Positions 9,501-18,112 of a DNA stretch of 64,000 bases are shown piece by piece. The position numbers and the translations under genes are program-made. The stretch is from assembly GCA_030147525.1 (NCBI GenBank), contig JASBVF010000044.1, positions 1 to 64,000 of the forward strand, written 5' to 3'. Source of the stretch: Bacteroidota bacterium (GTDB taxonomy: Bacteria > Bacteroidota > Bacteroidia > Chitinophagales > Saprospiraceae). Each line of letters starts with the position of its first letter. Within the stretch, counting starts at the first letter, position 1. The notes under the pieces are model-generated. The model saw only the letters and a list, made by a program, of their open reading frames with translations, was not told where the DNA came from and searched no databases.

Positions 9501-12500
9501 CCAGGTGACACTCGATGGCAGCGGATCGGATACCGGCCCAAACCTTGGATACGCATGGACCGGGCCAGGAATTCTTGCAGGTGGAACAACACTGACGCCT
9601 GTGGTGAATGCGGCCGGAACCTACGTTCTCAGTGTGATGAACAGCGCCACATTTTGCGTGAGTTTTGACACTGTGTTCGTTACCCTCGACACTGCTGTCT
9701 GTGCGCCGGTGGCGGATGCAGGGGCTGATGGCCTCGTGAATTGTTACAACCAATTATTTGCCGACACCCTTCAGGCGAGCGGTTCCGCCGGCCCAAATTT
9801 CAGTTACCAGTGGGCGGCTATTTCGGGAACTGTTTTGAATGTGAGTAATCCGTTTGCACCCGTCGTCACGCCGGGAGAATTTGTTTTTACGATAACCAAT
9901 ACGGCGGTCGGACTTTCGGCAACCGATACAGTATTGGTGGCGGTCGATACGCTTCCGCCGGTGGCGGATGCAGGGCCTCAGATTTTACCGTTGACCTGCC
10001 CTGAACTGGCCGGATGTTTTCAGTTAAATGCAAGTGGTTCGTCGCAGGGGGTGAATTTTACTTACGACTGGGAAACGCTCGATGGTAGTTTTTGCGGAGC
10101 AACCAACATCCTCAATCCGGAAGTGCAGGGAGAGGGAATTTATGAACTTTCCGTCACCAATCAGCTCAACGGCTGCACGGCTTCTGACGCCGTACTGGTT
10201 CAATTGCTGGACTTCGAGCCAAGCGCAGAAGCCGGAGCCACCATTCAGATACCGTGCAGCGACACGACTGCAACACTCAACGGAACGGGCTCATCCTTGG
10301 GGCCGAATTTTACCTACCAGTGGTCTTCTCCTTCTGGAAATATTTTAAGCGGAGCCAGCTCGCTCATGCCAGTCGTTTCGACCAATAATCCTCAGGATAC
10401 TTTTTTTCTGACCGTAACCAACACGCTCAATGCCTGCCAGGCGGTAGATTTTGTCGTGGTTTTTGCCCCGACCGGATGCTTCCCCAACTGTGCAGCCAGC
10501 GTGTCTGGCCCGCTCGACTGCGACACGGATACGGTGACGCTCAGCGCTGCCGGTTCTTCGCAAGGGGCTGGCATCAGTTACCTCTGGACTGCCGTCACAG
10601 GGAGTCTTTGTGGTGGTGAAACAACGCCCACGGCCTGTGCCAATGCTGCGGGAATTTACCAATTGACCGTCACCCGGACGTACCCGACCGGGGTGCAGTT
10701 CAGTACCAATTGTAACGTGCAGGTGATCAGCAATACCCAGCCCCCCACCGCAAGTGCCGGGCCTGATCGAAACCTGACCTGTGTCGACACCGTGCTCACG
10801 CTGAATGGCAATGCTTCTTCCACCGGCGCCAATTTCACCTATCTCTGGACGCACACGCCCGGCAGCGGTATTGTCAGTGGCGGCACGACAAAAACACCGG
10901 CTGTAAATGCTCCGGGAACCTACACCCTGCTCGTAACGAATACCGCCACAGCCTGCACAGCTACTGATTTCATGGTCGTCGGGGTGGATACGTTGCACCC
11001 CGCGGCAGAAGCCGGGCCAGGCGATCAACTCTCCTGCAGTGTAGGGACGGCAGTGCTCAACGGTAGCTCGATGCCTGCCGGGATGACTCCGTTCTGGACG
11101 ACGCCTGACGGCGATATTTGTGCCGGGGCAAACACATTCAGTCCGGTCGTTTGCGATGCGGGAACCTATTTCCTGACAGTGACGAACCCGGTAAACGGTT
11201 GCAAGGCTTCCGACAGCACGATGGTGACGAAGGACAGCTCTATCCCAAACCCTGACGCCGGGCCGGACTTGCTTTACACCTGCACACAAAAAAGTTTTAT
11301 CCTCAACGCCAGCGTGACGGGTGGCTCAGTGCTTGACTACCAGTGGACCGCATTGAACGGAGGGTGCATCAGCGGCCCTTCCAATATTTTGCAACCAACA
11401 GTGACCTGCCCCGGCATCTACCGGTTGCAAGTCACGGACGTGGTCAACGGCTGTACGGCCGTTTCACAAATGGAAGTCATCGCCGACACCATTCCGCCGG
11501 TTGCGAACCCCGGCGTTTCAAAAGAAATCAATTGCGATACGCTCATCGTCACGCTCGACGGCGGTGGTTCCACACCGGCAGGACTGCTGAGTTTTCAATG
11601 GTCGACGGTGGACGGGCATTTTGTTTCCGGTCAAACAACCTCCATGCCGCTGGCGGACTCTGCCGGTACCTACCAACTCATCGTCATCAACCAGCAGAAC
11701 CAATGCCGGGACACGGCCACCGTCACCGTAACAGTGGATGCCAATCTGCCCATCGTGAACGCCGGACCGGATTCGACGCTGACCTGTACCCGTACCAGTT
11801 TTAAACTCAACGGCACCGCTTCTTCAACCGGGGCGGGGATTTTTTACAGTTGGGCCCATATTCCAGGCGGCGGCATCGTCAGCGGAGGAACCACGACGGC
11901 GCCGCTGGTCAACCTGCCCGGTGCTTACGTGCTAACGGTGGAGGATGTGAACAACCAGTGCATTTTAACCGATACCGTCGTGGTGGCCATGGATACCATT
12001 TCGCCGCAGGCGGTGATCGCTCCGCAACAAAATCTGACCGTGACCTGTGCCAACCCTCAACTGATCCTCAGCGGCGGTCAGTCCTTGCCGCAAGGCATGC
12101 TGAGCTTCAACTGGCAAACCCAGGACGGCCACATCGTTCTCGGCGTAAACGCCCCGAATTTGACCCTGGATAGCAGCGGCACCTACCTCCTCACCGTGAC
12201 GAATACGGTCAATGGCTGTACAGGTTCGGCTGCTGTTTTTGTGGGTGAGGATTTTGAAAAACCAGCCATCCAACTCGCTCCTGCACCGGAATTGAATTGC
12301 GATAACCCCGAAGTACAACTCGAAGTCTTCCCGCCTGCCGGCGCTCCGGTTTACATCTTTGCCTGGAGCGGTCCCGGAAGCATCCAAAACCCGGCAACGG
12401 CCACTCCAACTGTCAACCAGGCCGGCGTTTTTCATGTGACACTGACGGATACGACGAACGGGTGCAGCAGCGACAGTTTGCTGGTGGTTACACAAAACTT

Positions 12501-13533
12501 CATTCCGCCCAAAGCAATCGCTTCCAGCATTGGCACTTTGGATTGTGAAAACTTTGTGGTGCAGGTAAGCGGCGAGGGATCGTCAACGGGCAACGTGACC
12601 TACAATTGGGCGACGACTTCCGGCGGGAATATTGCCACCCCTACGGCGCTCGTTACAGATGTGGACGCTGCCGGATGGTACTACCTCACCGTGCAACGCC
12701 TCGACAATGGCTGCACGGCAACGGATTCCACAGAAGTGATTTCCAGCGCCATACCGATTGACGGGGCACTCATTTCACTCGATCAGGCTGACTGCCGGGA
12801 CCCGGAAGGATATATTTTTATTGATTCGGTTTTTGGCGGGACGCCAACTTATTTTTACTCGCTGGACAGCGGTATTTTCATCACCTATCCTCAGTTCAGT
12901 TTCCTTGATCCCGGTTACCATGAGTTGACGATCAAGGATAAAAACGGGTGTCAGTGGACAACGTCGGTTCTGTTGCTCGAACCTGCTGAAGTGTTGGTGG
13001 AGTTGGGCGATGACATATACATCCGGCAGGGCGAGAGTGCCACTTTGCTGGCGCAAACCAATCTTGCCAACGGCGCCCTGGATACCATCATCTGGCAGAA
13101 TTTACCGGACTCGACGGAATGTCCTGCTTGCCTCGAACAGGTCGTTTCACCGAAGGAAACAACCACTTACCGGATCACGGTCGTTGACACCAACGGATGC
13201 GTGGCCATGGATAAAATTACGGTGATCGTAAACGAAGAGCGGCCGTTTTATGCTCCTACCGGTTTTTCTCCCAACGGCGACGGGACCAACGATCGTTTTC
13301 TCCTTTACGCCGGGCTGGATGTGGTGAACGTCAGGGCTTTCCGCATCTTCGACCGCTGGGGCAACCTGGTGTTTTTTGCGCAAAATTTTCAACCCAATGA
13401 CCCTAACTTCGGCTGGGACGGTACCTTCGAGGGCCGCCTGATGAACCCGGCCGTGTTCGTCTGGCGAGCCGATGTGGATTTTCTGGACGGGACGAGCGAT
13501 GTATTTTTTGGGGAAGTGACGTTGGTGAGGTGA
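6523..13533 (+). CDS. Giant T9SS type B-sorted surface protein with P-domain and PKD-like Cys repeats
   Basis: A 2,336-residue secreted protein. I chose ATG 6523, which starts a clean signal peptide (MRIVPLFISILTLVSIG, cleavage after LSAQ); the GTG at 6451 would put 24 odd residues in front. In order: a Cys-rich segment and a proprotein-convertase P-domain-like beta sandwich (about 20-205), three repeats of about 45 residues with TDTICQGD and YFGCDSIV-type motifs (about 330-475), about 19 PKD-like repeats of 85-95 residues sharing ADAGPD, an LxC, LDGSGS, YQWT, PGTY and NGCTATD pattern, a SprB-like repeat, and a C-terminal domain with FSPNGDGTNDRF, FDRWGN and WDG. The C-terminus is the gliding-motility-associated (type B) T9SS sorting domain. 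It is likely a cell-surface or released adhesin; its ligand is unknown. It converges on purE with an 8-base gap. Confidence 0.9.
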   Translation: MRIVPLFISILTLVSIGNLSAQNCGCADEGNCPFPFAANSNTQVCYEITDAFNNDLADPAQGVCGVSIRFRHGRIGSMNLTLTSPNGTQVQLIGTGGNCNTWTPIATWDILFLPCSEPCMPDTVNNCAYPCVFDGCPSCPWANANYTGSYHPFSGCLENFNSGPANGQWCLQINNGAPFNGGSILDFEIILCDQSGILCCEADAGNLNFEPDVNACAGDSSLLLDPNPIYGAIVPDPVEYGYTYAIFEQNTLLTYDTMPNLMPFSPGTYQVCGLSYLYADTASMPAPGETWTPQALNDTLNSANPPFCGNIATNCIIVQIASPPLPTFLTDTICQGDTLFVGSEVYTQPGIYADTLNSYFGCDSIVNLVLTVLPLDTTFLVASLCAGESYLVGDSTYTMSGSYTNIFQNSNGCDSTVFLDLTVLMSMDTMLTDTICEGDSVVVAGNAYSATGVYVDTLTSYFNCDSIVTLDLTVVNVDVSILPADTLDCQQQSVTLSTLATTNFGALSFQWSLLGGTLPGTNTSPSLIVNSPGNYVVAVEAEGCTAADTMAVLQNANPPSAVAFAVSTDTLTCGVTSLQLDGSASSGTGPLSWQWSAQGGSAILNPTSSIVTVSSPDVYELVVTNLDNNCTDTAEVTVFQSITPPVANAGMDTLLSCTVSSLNLDGSASAPAGNISFAWSTVSGGNILPPANLAAPAVDAPGTYQLIVTDLVNACQDSDLVVVNVDTLAPNAVIALPDGDSLNCILSQITLDGTGSTGSQNLVYQWTGNISSGQGTLTATVAEPGSFTLTLTDTQNGCSDSATVNIGIDTLPPVADAGISDTLDCTDITAELGGPGTSAGSGFSYQWTSSPEGSFTSPVDMMQATADSSGTYFLVVTNLVNGCTAMDSVTVASDYNPPVADAGPDGLLNCKDTTVTLDASNSTIVPFAIFRWLNSSGVQISSDVQVTVNYPDTFVFGVSFAFCESFDTVVVTSQATLPVADAGPDMELDCVTGQVTLDGSGSDTGPNLGYAWTGPGILAGGTTLTPVVNAAGTYVLSVMNSATFCVSFDTVFVTLDTAVCAPVADAGADGLVNCYNQLFADTLQASGSAGPNFSYQWAAISGTVLNVSNPFAPVVTPGEFVFTITNTAVGLSATDTVLVAVDTLPPVADAGPQILPLTCPELAGCFQLNASGSSQGVNFTYDWETLDGSFCGATNILNPEVQGEGIYELSVTNQLNGCTASDAVLVQLLDFEPSAEAGATIQIPCSDTTATLNGTGSSLGPNFTYQWSSPSGNILSGASSLMPVVSTNNPQDTFFLTVTNTLNACQAVDFVVVFAPTGCFPNCAASVSGPLDCDTDTVTLSAAGSSQGAGISYLWTAVTGSLCGGETTPTACANAAGIYQLTVTRTYPTGVQFSTNCNVQVISNTQPPTASAGPDRNLTCVDTVLTLNGNASSTGANFTYLWTHTPGSGIVSGGTTKTPAVNAPGTYTLLVTNTATACTATDFMVVGVDTLHPAAEAGPGDQLSCSVGTAVLNGSSMPAGMTPFWTTPDGDICAGANTFSPVVCDAGTYFLTVTNPVNGCKASDSTMVTKDSSIPNPDAGPDLLYTCTQKSFILNASVTGGSVLDYQWTALNGGCISGPSNILQPTVTCPGIYRLQVTDVVNGCTAVSQMEVIADTIPPVANPGVSKEINCDTLIVTLDGGGSTPAGLLSFQWSTVDGHFVSGQTTSMPLADSAGTYQLIVINQQNQCRDTATVTVTVDANLPIVNAGPDSTLTCTRTSFKLNGTASSTGAGIFYSWAHIPGGGIVSGGTTTAPLVNLPGAYVLTVEDVNNQCILTDTVVVAMDTISPQAVIAPQQNLTVTCANPQLILSGGQSLPQGMLSFNWQTQDGHIVLGVNAPNLTLDSSGTYLLTVTNTVNGCTGSAAVFVGEDFEKPAIQLAPAPELNCDNPEVQLEVFPPAGAPVYIFAWSGPGSIQNPATATPTVNQAGVFHVTLTDTTNGCSSDSLLVVTQNFIPPKAIASSIGTLDCENFVVQVSGEGSSTGNVTYNWATTSGGNIATPTALVTDVDAAGWYYLTVQRLDNGCTATDSTEVISSAIPIDGALISLDQADCRDPEGYIFIDSVFGGTPTYFYSLDSGIFITYPQFSFLDPGYHELTIKDKNGCQWTTSVLLLEPAEVLVELGDDIYIRQGESATLLAQTNLANGALDTIIWQNLPDSTECPACLEQVVSPKETTTYRITVVDTNGCVAMDKITVIVNEERPFYAPTGFSPNGDGTNDRFLLYAGLDVVNVRAFRIFDRWGNLVFFAQNFQPNDPNFGWDGTFEGRLMNPAVFVWRADVDFLDGTSDVFFGEVTLVR

Positions 13534-13541
13534 GTTTGTGA

Positions 13542-14054
13542 TTATTTCTTTTCTTTCAAATACGCCTCGTATCCCACCTTCTCCAATTTCTCATATTTCT
13601 CAGCCACACCTTCCGCCAATTTCTTTTTGAAATCAACTACCCGGTTGAGCAGCGCAGGGTCGTGGGTGGCCATGATTTGCGCAGCGAGAATACCCGCATT
13701 TTTGGCAGCGTTCAGTGCAACGGTAGCTACTGGCACACCGTTCGGCATTTGAAGAATGGACAGCATGGAGTCCCAGCCGTCGATGGAATTGGAGGATTTG
13801 ACCGGCACGCCAATCACGGGCAGCGGCGAAAGTGAAGCGACCATGCCCGGCAGGTGCGCAGCTCCGCCAGCCCCTGCGATGATGGCTTTCACGCCCCGCT
13901 GATGTGCGTTTTTAGCAAAATCAAACATCCGCTCCGGCGTCCGGTGAGCGGAGACGATGGTGAGTTCGAATTTTACCCCTAATTCATTGAGGATATCGGC
14001 GGCCTGGCGCATGATTGGCAGATCGGAGTCGCTGCCCATGATGATTGAAATCAT
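13542..14054 (-). CDS. purE: N5-carboxyaminoimidazole ribonucleotide mutase PurE
   Basis: Converts N5-CAIR to CAIR in de novo purine synthesis, acting directly after PurK. The 170-residue product begins [16 protein letters not shown], which carries the family GSDSD loop, followed by SAHRTPERM and [11 protein letters not shown]. All are class I PurE active-site motifs, and class I enzymes work with PurK, which lies just upstream. The frame is open 26 codons further upstream, but those codons cover a low-complexity repeat, so I start at 14054. The spacer to purK (14055-14132) holds imperfect inverted, 8-base repetitive DNA rather than gene sequence. Confidence 0.96.
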   Translation of the reverse strand: MISIIMGSDSDLPIMRQAADILNELGVKFELTIVSAHRTPERMFDFAKNAHQRGVKAIIAGAGGAAHLPGMVASLSPLPVIGVPVKSSNSIDGWDSMLSILQMPNGVPVATVALNAAKNAGILAAQIMATHDPALLNRVVDFKKKLAEGVAEKYEKLEKVGYEAYLKEKK

Positions 14055-14132
14055 TGCTGGATTGTTGAATTGTTGGATGGTTGGATGGTTGAAGTGCCTC
14101 TGAACAATCTGACCATCCAGCAATCCAACCAT
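14055..14132. repeat. Low-complexity octamer repeats forming an imperfect inverted repeat between purK and purE
   Basis: The left part holds tandem GGTTGGAT-type octamers. The right part holds the complementary CCATCCAG / CCAACCAT words. Together they can form an imperfect hairpin. It resembles the other short tandem repeats of this window (20.7, 25.2, 62.1 kb). Confidence 0.5.
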
Positions 14133-15278
14133 TTAGCTGATTACTTTCAAAGTTTCCTTCACTTTCCTTGCCTTCGTTTTGGCACTTTCAAGGTCTTGGG
14201 CGAGGATGGTGACGTGGCCCATTTTTCGGTAGGGCTTCGTCACGGTTTTTCCGTAAAGATGGACTTTTACGCCTTCCATTTTCACACAATCATCGAACCC
14301 TGCGTACTCGACGGGGCCGGTGTAACCCGGTTCGCCGAGCAGGTTGACCATGACGGAAGCGGTTTTCATATTCGTGCTACCCAGTGGAAGATCGAGTATC
14401 GCCCGCAAGTGCTGCTCGAATTGCGAGGTGTAACAACTGTCGATTGTGTGGTGCCCGCTGTTATGGGGGCGGGGCGCTACTTCGTTGATTAGCAGTTGGT
14501 TGTCTTTTGTTAAAAACAGCTCCACTGCCAGCAGGCCGCAAATGCCATAAGCTTCGATGGTATCCCTTGCCAGGGCTTCGGCGGCTTTCGCCGTTTTTTC
14601 ATCCAAACCTGCGGGGCAAACGAGAAACTCAACGAGGTTTGCTACCGGATTGAATTCCATTTCCACCGGCGGAAAGGCTGAGACTTCGCCCTGTTCATTT
14701 CGGGCGACGATGACGGCAATTTCCTTTTCGATGTCGACGAGGTCTTCCACGACCGATGCGTCCGGCATCAGCAGGTGCAGGTCGTTTTCCGATTTTATGA
14801 CGGCCACGCCTTTTCCGTCGTAGCCTGCGGTCCTTGATTTTTGAACAAAAGGAAAATGTAGCGTGCCGTCGCTGATCGCTGCCCGGATGGCTTCCCCGCT
14901 TTCGTAAAGCTGGAAAGCGGAGGTCGGCAGGTTGTTTTTTTGATAAAATTCCTTTTGAAGGCCCTTGTCTTTGATGATGTTGAGTTTGGCAGGGGAGGGA
15001 TGAATTTTCAACCCTTCGGCTTCCAGTTTCAACAATGCATCGGTGTTAACGTGCTCAATTTCAATGGTTAAAACATCCACCTGTTTGCCAAATCGGTAAA
15101 CGTCGTCGTAGTTTTTGAAATTTCCTTCAACGAAGTGGGAGCAAACCGGCCCGGCCGGAAAACTTTGATCCGCATCCAAAGCCCAGGTGGTCACATCCCA
15201 GTTGTGGGCTGCCAAAGCCAGCATTTTACCCAGCTGGCCACCGCCCAATATCCCAACTTTTGTATTTGTGATTTTCAT
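14133..15278 (-). CDS. purK: N5-carboxyaminoimidazole ribonucleotide synthase PurK
   Basis: ATP-grasp enzyme that carboxylates AIR to N5-CAIR with bicarbonate and ATP. The 381-residue protein has the N-terminal nucleotide-binding loop GILGGGQLGKM, an EHVNTDAL segment, the ATP-grasp motif KSRTAGYDGKGV, the metal-binding ELFLTKDNQLLINEVAPRPH region and a C-terminal domain ending KARKVKETLKV. I start at ATG 15278 (MKITNTKVGILGGGQ), where the family normally starts; the ORF opens 22 codons earlier without similarity. purE follows 78 bases downstream and the two should be co-transcribed. A structured-RNA or terminator candidate lies about 65 bases upstream. Confidence 0.96.
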   Translation of the reverse strand: MKITNTKVGILGGGQLGKMLALAAHNWDVTTWALDADQSFPAGPVCSHFVEGNFKNYDDVYRFGKQVDVLTIEIEHVNTDALLKLEAEGLKIHPSPAKLNIIKDKGLQKEFYQKNNLPTSAFQLYESGEAIRAAISDGTLHFPFVQKSRTAGYDGKGVAVIKSENDLHLLMPDASVVEDLVDIEKEIAVIVARNEQGEVSAFPPVEMEFNPVANLVEFLVCPAGLDEKTAKAAEALARDTIEAYGICGLLAVELFLTKDNQLLINEVAPRPHNSGHHTIDSCYTSQFEQHLRAILDLPLGSTNMKTASVMVNLLGEPGYTGPVEYAGFDDCVKMEGVKVHLYGKTVTKPYRKMGHVTILAQDLESAKTKARKVKETLKVIS

Positions 15279-15341
15279 GGCCGCAAAGGTAAGGCGTGCG
15301 TTTGAGTATTTGCCATGATACCAGATATTTCCCCAAACACA

Positions 15342-15440
15342 CAAAAAAAGGTCTCTCCCCGGTTACCCGGAACAGAGACCTGCGAGAATCAAACATCACG
15401 TATCTTCCTACGATAATCGTGATGTGTTTATTCTTAGGAG
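15342..15440 (-). ncRNA. Candidate small RNA with two hairpins and a U-tract terminator upstream of purK
   Basis: Read on the minus strand there are two consecutive hairpins. The first has arms at about 15423-15417 and 15400-15394 (ATCACG with CGTGAT). The second has arms AGGTCTCT and AGAGACCT (15381-15374 and 15356-15349), followed at once by a run of seven T (15348-15342). Upstream there is a near-consensus TTAATTTG -7 element at about 15447-15454. It could be a stand-alone small RNA or an attenuator; no family was recognised. Confidence 0.35.
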
Positions 15441-15632
15441 TTAAAGCAAATTAAACCCTCATATTGATTAAAACTCATTCTTTTAAAAAAAAGGGGGTAG
15501 AGCGGTCTGTTCATTTACGTGTTTGTTTGCCAAATTAAATCTCATGAAAATCTATTTAAAGTGGTTAAACAATTTTTGTTTGATTAAGTAATTGATTGTC
15601 AGGGGTTTTTCCTTGCCGGGAAGGCTGGTACT

Positions 15633-15659
15633 TGGGGATATTCTGAAAGAATATCCCCA
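15633..15659. repeat. Perfect 12-bp hairpin
   Basis: Arms 15633-15644 and 15648-15659 are perfectly complementary (GGGGATATTCT type) with a 3-base loop. It lies in the gene-free spacer between the beta-helix gene and purK. There is no U-tract on either side, so it is not a typical terminator. Confidence 0.5.
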
Positions 15660-15760
15660 GTCCAGGTCCTAACTATTTCCCATGGCTATGTTATCTTTTG
15701 TTTTCAAACTGAGGTGAAGCGTGCGCTCAAAAACCCGGAAGTGAACATTGTGTGAAAGAA

Positions 15761-15791
15761 AGCTGGTGGCATTAAAATGTCGCCACCAACT
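15761..15791 (-). terminator. Likely terminator of the beta-helix gene
   Basis: An inverted repeat (GGTGGC with GCCACC plus flanking bases; 15761-15770 and 15782-15791, one mismatch) starts about 40 bases after the stop of the minus-strand gene. A T-rich run follows on that strand. Confidence 0.4.
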
Positions 15792-15832
15792 TTTGTATAA
15801 TAGACACACGCTCTCTCAAGTTTGAATTTTTA

Positions 15833-16831
15833 TTAATTCGCTTTATAGTCGGCTCTTACAGAGTTTCGTTCTGGTTGCATTTTACTGAAGGTGTAAACCT
15901 GGTCGCCTGCAACAGATTGATTGTCAATAAATTGGCAATCGTTAATGATTGGCTTGGCCTGACCTTCCACATCCATGTTGAAAATGGCGCCTCCCCGGAG
16001 GTAAGCTTCGTTATTTTGAAAGACACATTTTCTTAAAACCGGATTGCTGGTTCCCTTGCCCCCATAGTTGCAGATGGCCCCTCCGTAGTTGCCCTGGTTT
16101 CCGTTAAAAACACAGTTGAAAAATGTAGGGCTTGCAGCGCCTTTATATCTTCCGTCATTAAATACAGCACCTCCGTCGAGGTCAACTTTATTGCTAAGAA
16201 ATTCGCAGTGCAGGAAGGTTGGGTTGCACTGCCCGCCTCTTCCATTGAGGTAAACAGCACCGCCGTCCCTGGCGAAATTGTTTTGAAAAATACAGTTTTG
16301 AATCTTTGGGTTGGCGCTGTTTCCTTCCCCTGATCCGTCGACATATAATCCTGCGCCACATCTTTCCGGATCAGCAGTCGGACCAGTGCCGCTCGCTGTT
16401 CCATCGGCTATGATGAAGCCGTCCAGCAGTGTTTGCTCGTTGGTGTTTTTAAAAAAAACGACTGTATAGCAATTGTCACTGTAATCATCCATGGAGCCGA
16501 TATTTCCGCTTAGGATAGTCTTATTATTTTTCCAGTTTCGCTGTTCAATGGAGTGCTCATTTCCCTGAAATCCTCCATACACTTTTACGCCTGACGGAAT
16601 GGAGAAATATGCTTTTCTGTTTTTTGGGTTCCTGGTTGGGTAGTAGGTGCCTGAGCTGACCCAAACCTCATCTCCGGGTTGGGCAACAAACATGGCGGTA
16701 GTCAGGTCGCCAATGGCATCCTGCCAGGATGTGCCGCTTCCTGTGCCTCCCTGTTTTACAAAAATGACAGTTGCGTTTAAGTTGAGCGCAAAAAATATAA
16801 GTGTTGTTACGAGTGAGATACTGCGTTTCAT
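15833..16831 (-). CDS. Secreted right-handed beta-helix repeat protein
   Basis: A 332-residue protein with a Sec signal peptide (MKRSISLVTTLIFFALNL, cleavage near NAT). The first part has the WQDAIGDL, PGDEVWVSSGTYYPT and FSIPSGVKVYGGF motifs usual at the start of Bacteroidota surface beta-helix proteins. About five helix coils then repeat the pattern NCxFxxNxAxxxGGAVxN (DGGAVYLNG, DGGAVFNDG, YGGAICNYG, RGGAIFNMD). Such proteins sit on the surface or are secreted; some bind or cleave polysaccharides, but no catalytic residues are identifiable. It ends NSVRADYKAN, with no recognisable T9SS sorting domain, so it may be short relative to longer homologues that carry one. Confidence 0.75.
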   Translation of the reverse strand: MKRSISLVTTLIFFALNLNATVIFVKQGGTGSGTSWQDAIGDLTTAMFVAQPGDEVWVSSGTYYPTRNPKNRKAYFSIPSGVKVYGGFQGNEHSIEQRNWKNNKTILSGNIGSMDDYSDNCYTVVFFKNTNEQTLLDGFIIADGTASGTGPTADPERCGAGLYVDGSGEGNSANPKIQNCIFQNNFARDGGAVYLNGRGGQCNPTFLHCEFLSNKVDLDGGAVFNDGRYKGAASPTFFNCVFNGNQGNYGGAICNYGGKGTSNPVLRKCVFQNNEAYLRGGAIFNMDVEGQAKPIINDCQFIDNQSVAGDQVYTFSKMQPERNSVRADYKAN

Positions 16832-18112
16832 AGTCCATGTTTTTTATAAAATACCAGTCGTTTACAGTGCCGCTTCAGTTTGCCGGTCACTGATGTCTGA
16901 GGGGGGAGGATTGCCGTCTGTTAGTCAGGGCAGCTCAAAAAGGAGGGTGGGAATGGTGATTTTGGGGTTAAAAAGTGATGTTCGTCAGTTTCAAATTTTA
17001 ATTTGTAAGGTGGTGTTTTTCAATGTTTTTGTCATTCATGTTCAAAAAATGGTACTTAAAATTTAGGTTTAATGGAGTCAGATAGGGTTGTTTAAAAGTG
17101 GGCGTTTGTACAGGTTAAATGCTAAAATTTTTTGAAAACCTGATTGCCAATTTTTAGAGGGAAAGTTTTTTAACCTTTTCGGCAATCAGATTTTCGTTTT
17201 TGATAAAAATAAAATCATTTCGAAAAATTGTTCTCCTGGCTTTTCTCGATTAAAAAATGAGTGTTGTCAAGTTTTTGTGCTTTATGCAGCGCTAGTTCAA
17301 AATTTTGTTCAGTCGTTGTGTTGTTCAAGACCCTTAAGTTAAATCTGGGTACATTTAGTGTTGTTCTGTTTTGTCCCGGTCAAGCTTTGACAGCTTGTTC
17401 AAGAAATAATAGAAAGACAGCCTTCGTATGAAATCTGGGAGGAAATAAGTAACAGTTTAACGAATGTCAAATCGCCAAAGGGGGTAGGAAATTATAAGAG
17501 AATAAATTCAATTAAAGCCGGGGAGCTTTTGTGTGATGGGAAAACTGAGTAGAGGGTAATTGATTGATAATACGTCACAAATGTAAGGGCATCAAAGTCA
17601 GAAGTCAAGGGTTAAGTTAAAAAAAAATTAAAACACAATTAATATCTGAAAATTTTACAAGTAATTGATAGTCAGTTTTTTGTGATTTTATCCTAAAACG
17701 TTTTAAGTATGTATTTCAGTTGATTACGGTTGATGTTTTTCTATTTTATTTAAGATAATCTTTTTAATTATTTTTTCATAGCCGTTTATTTGTACATATA
17801 ACCTTGTCACAAATCATGCCTCGTCCATTACCGATGAAGTTCAATGGCTGATTCTTAAAAAAAGAACCCTGATCGTGACAGGATAATTTGTTTGATTCCG
17901 AATGAAAACTTGATTTACAATGAGCTGAGTTGTGAAATTTTGTGACTCAGTTTTGTTTGTATTTTTTAATTCATATTTGCGTTTTTGTTTCAGGTGTTCC
18001 TTCTCATATAGTTCAAAGCAGGGTAGTTTGAGAAAATAGGCTGCTTCAGTTATGAAAAGGGTAGTCTTGTTACTACAATTGCATGAACTTTACCAAAATG
18101 TAAATTCTGAAC
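16832..18112. other. 1.28-kb AT-rich gene-free region
   Basis: No convincing reading frame on either strand; the only frame of size (16647-17066) overlaps the beta-helix gene out of frame and has no coding character. The DNA is AT-rich with many T runs. One 9-bp inverted pair (CTGATTGCC near 17139 and GGCAATCAG near 17180) brackets a T-rich loop. It probably carries the promoters of the divergent beta-helix gene and pyrC, but I cannot place them with confidence. Confidence 0.6.

Noticed and set aside
10345-11289. 314-codon minus-strand frame inside the giant protein gene
   Set aside because: Antisense to the repeat region; it is rich in Arg/His/Gly, as expected from a shadow of Thr/Asp/Cys-rich coding sequence.
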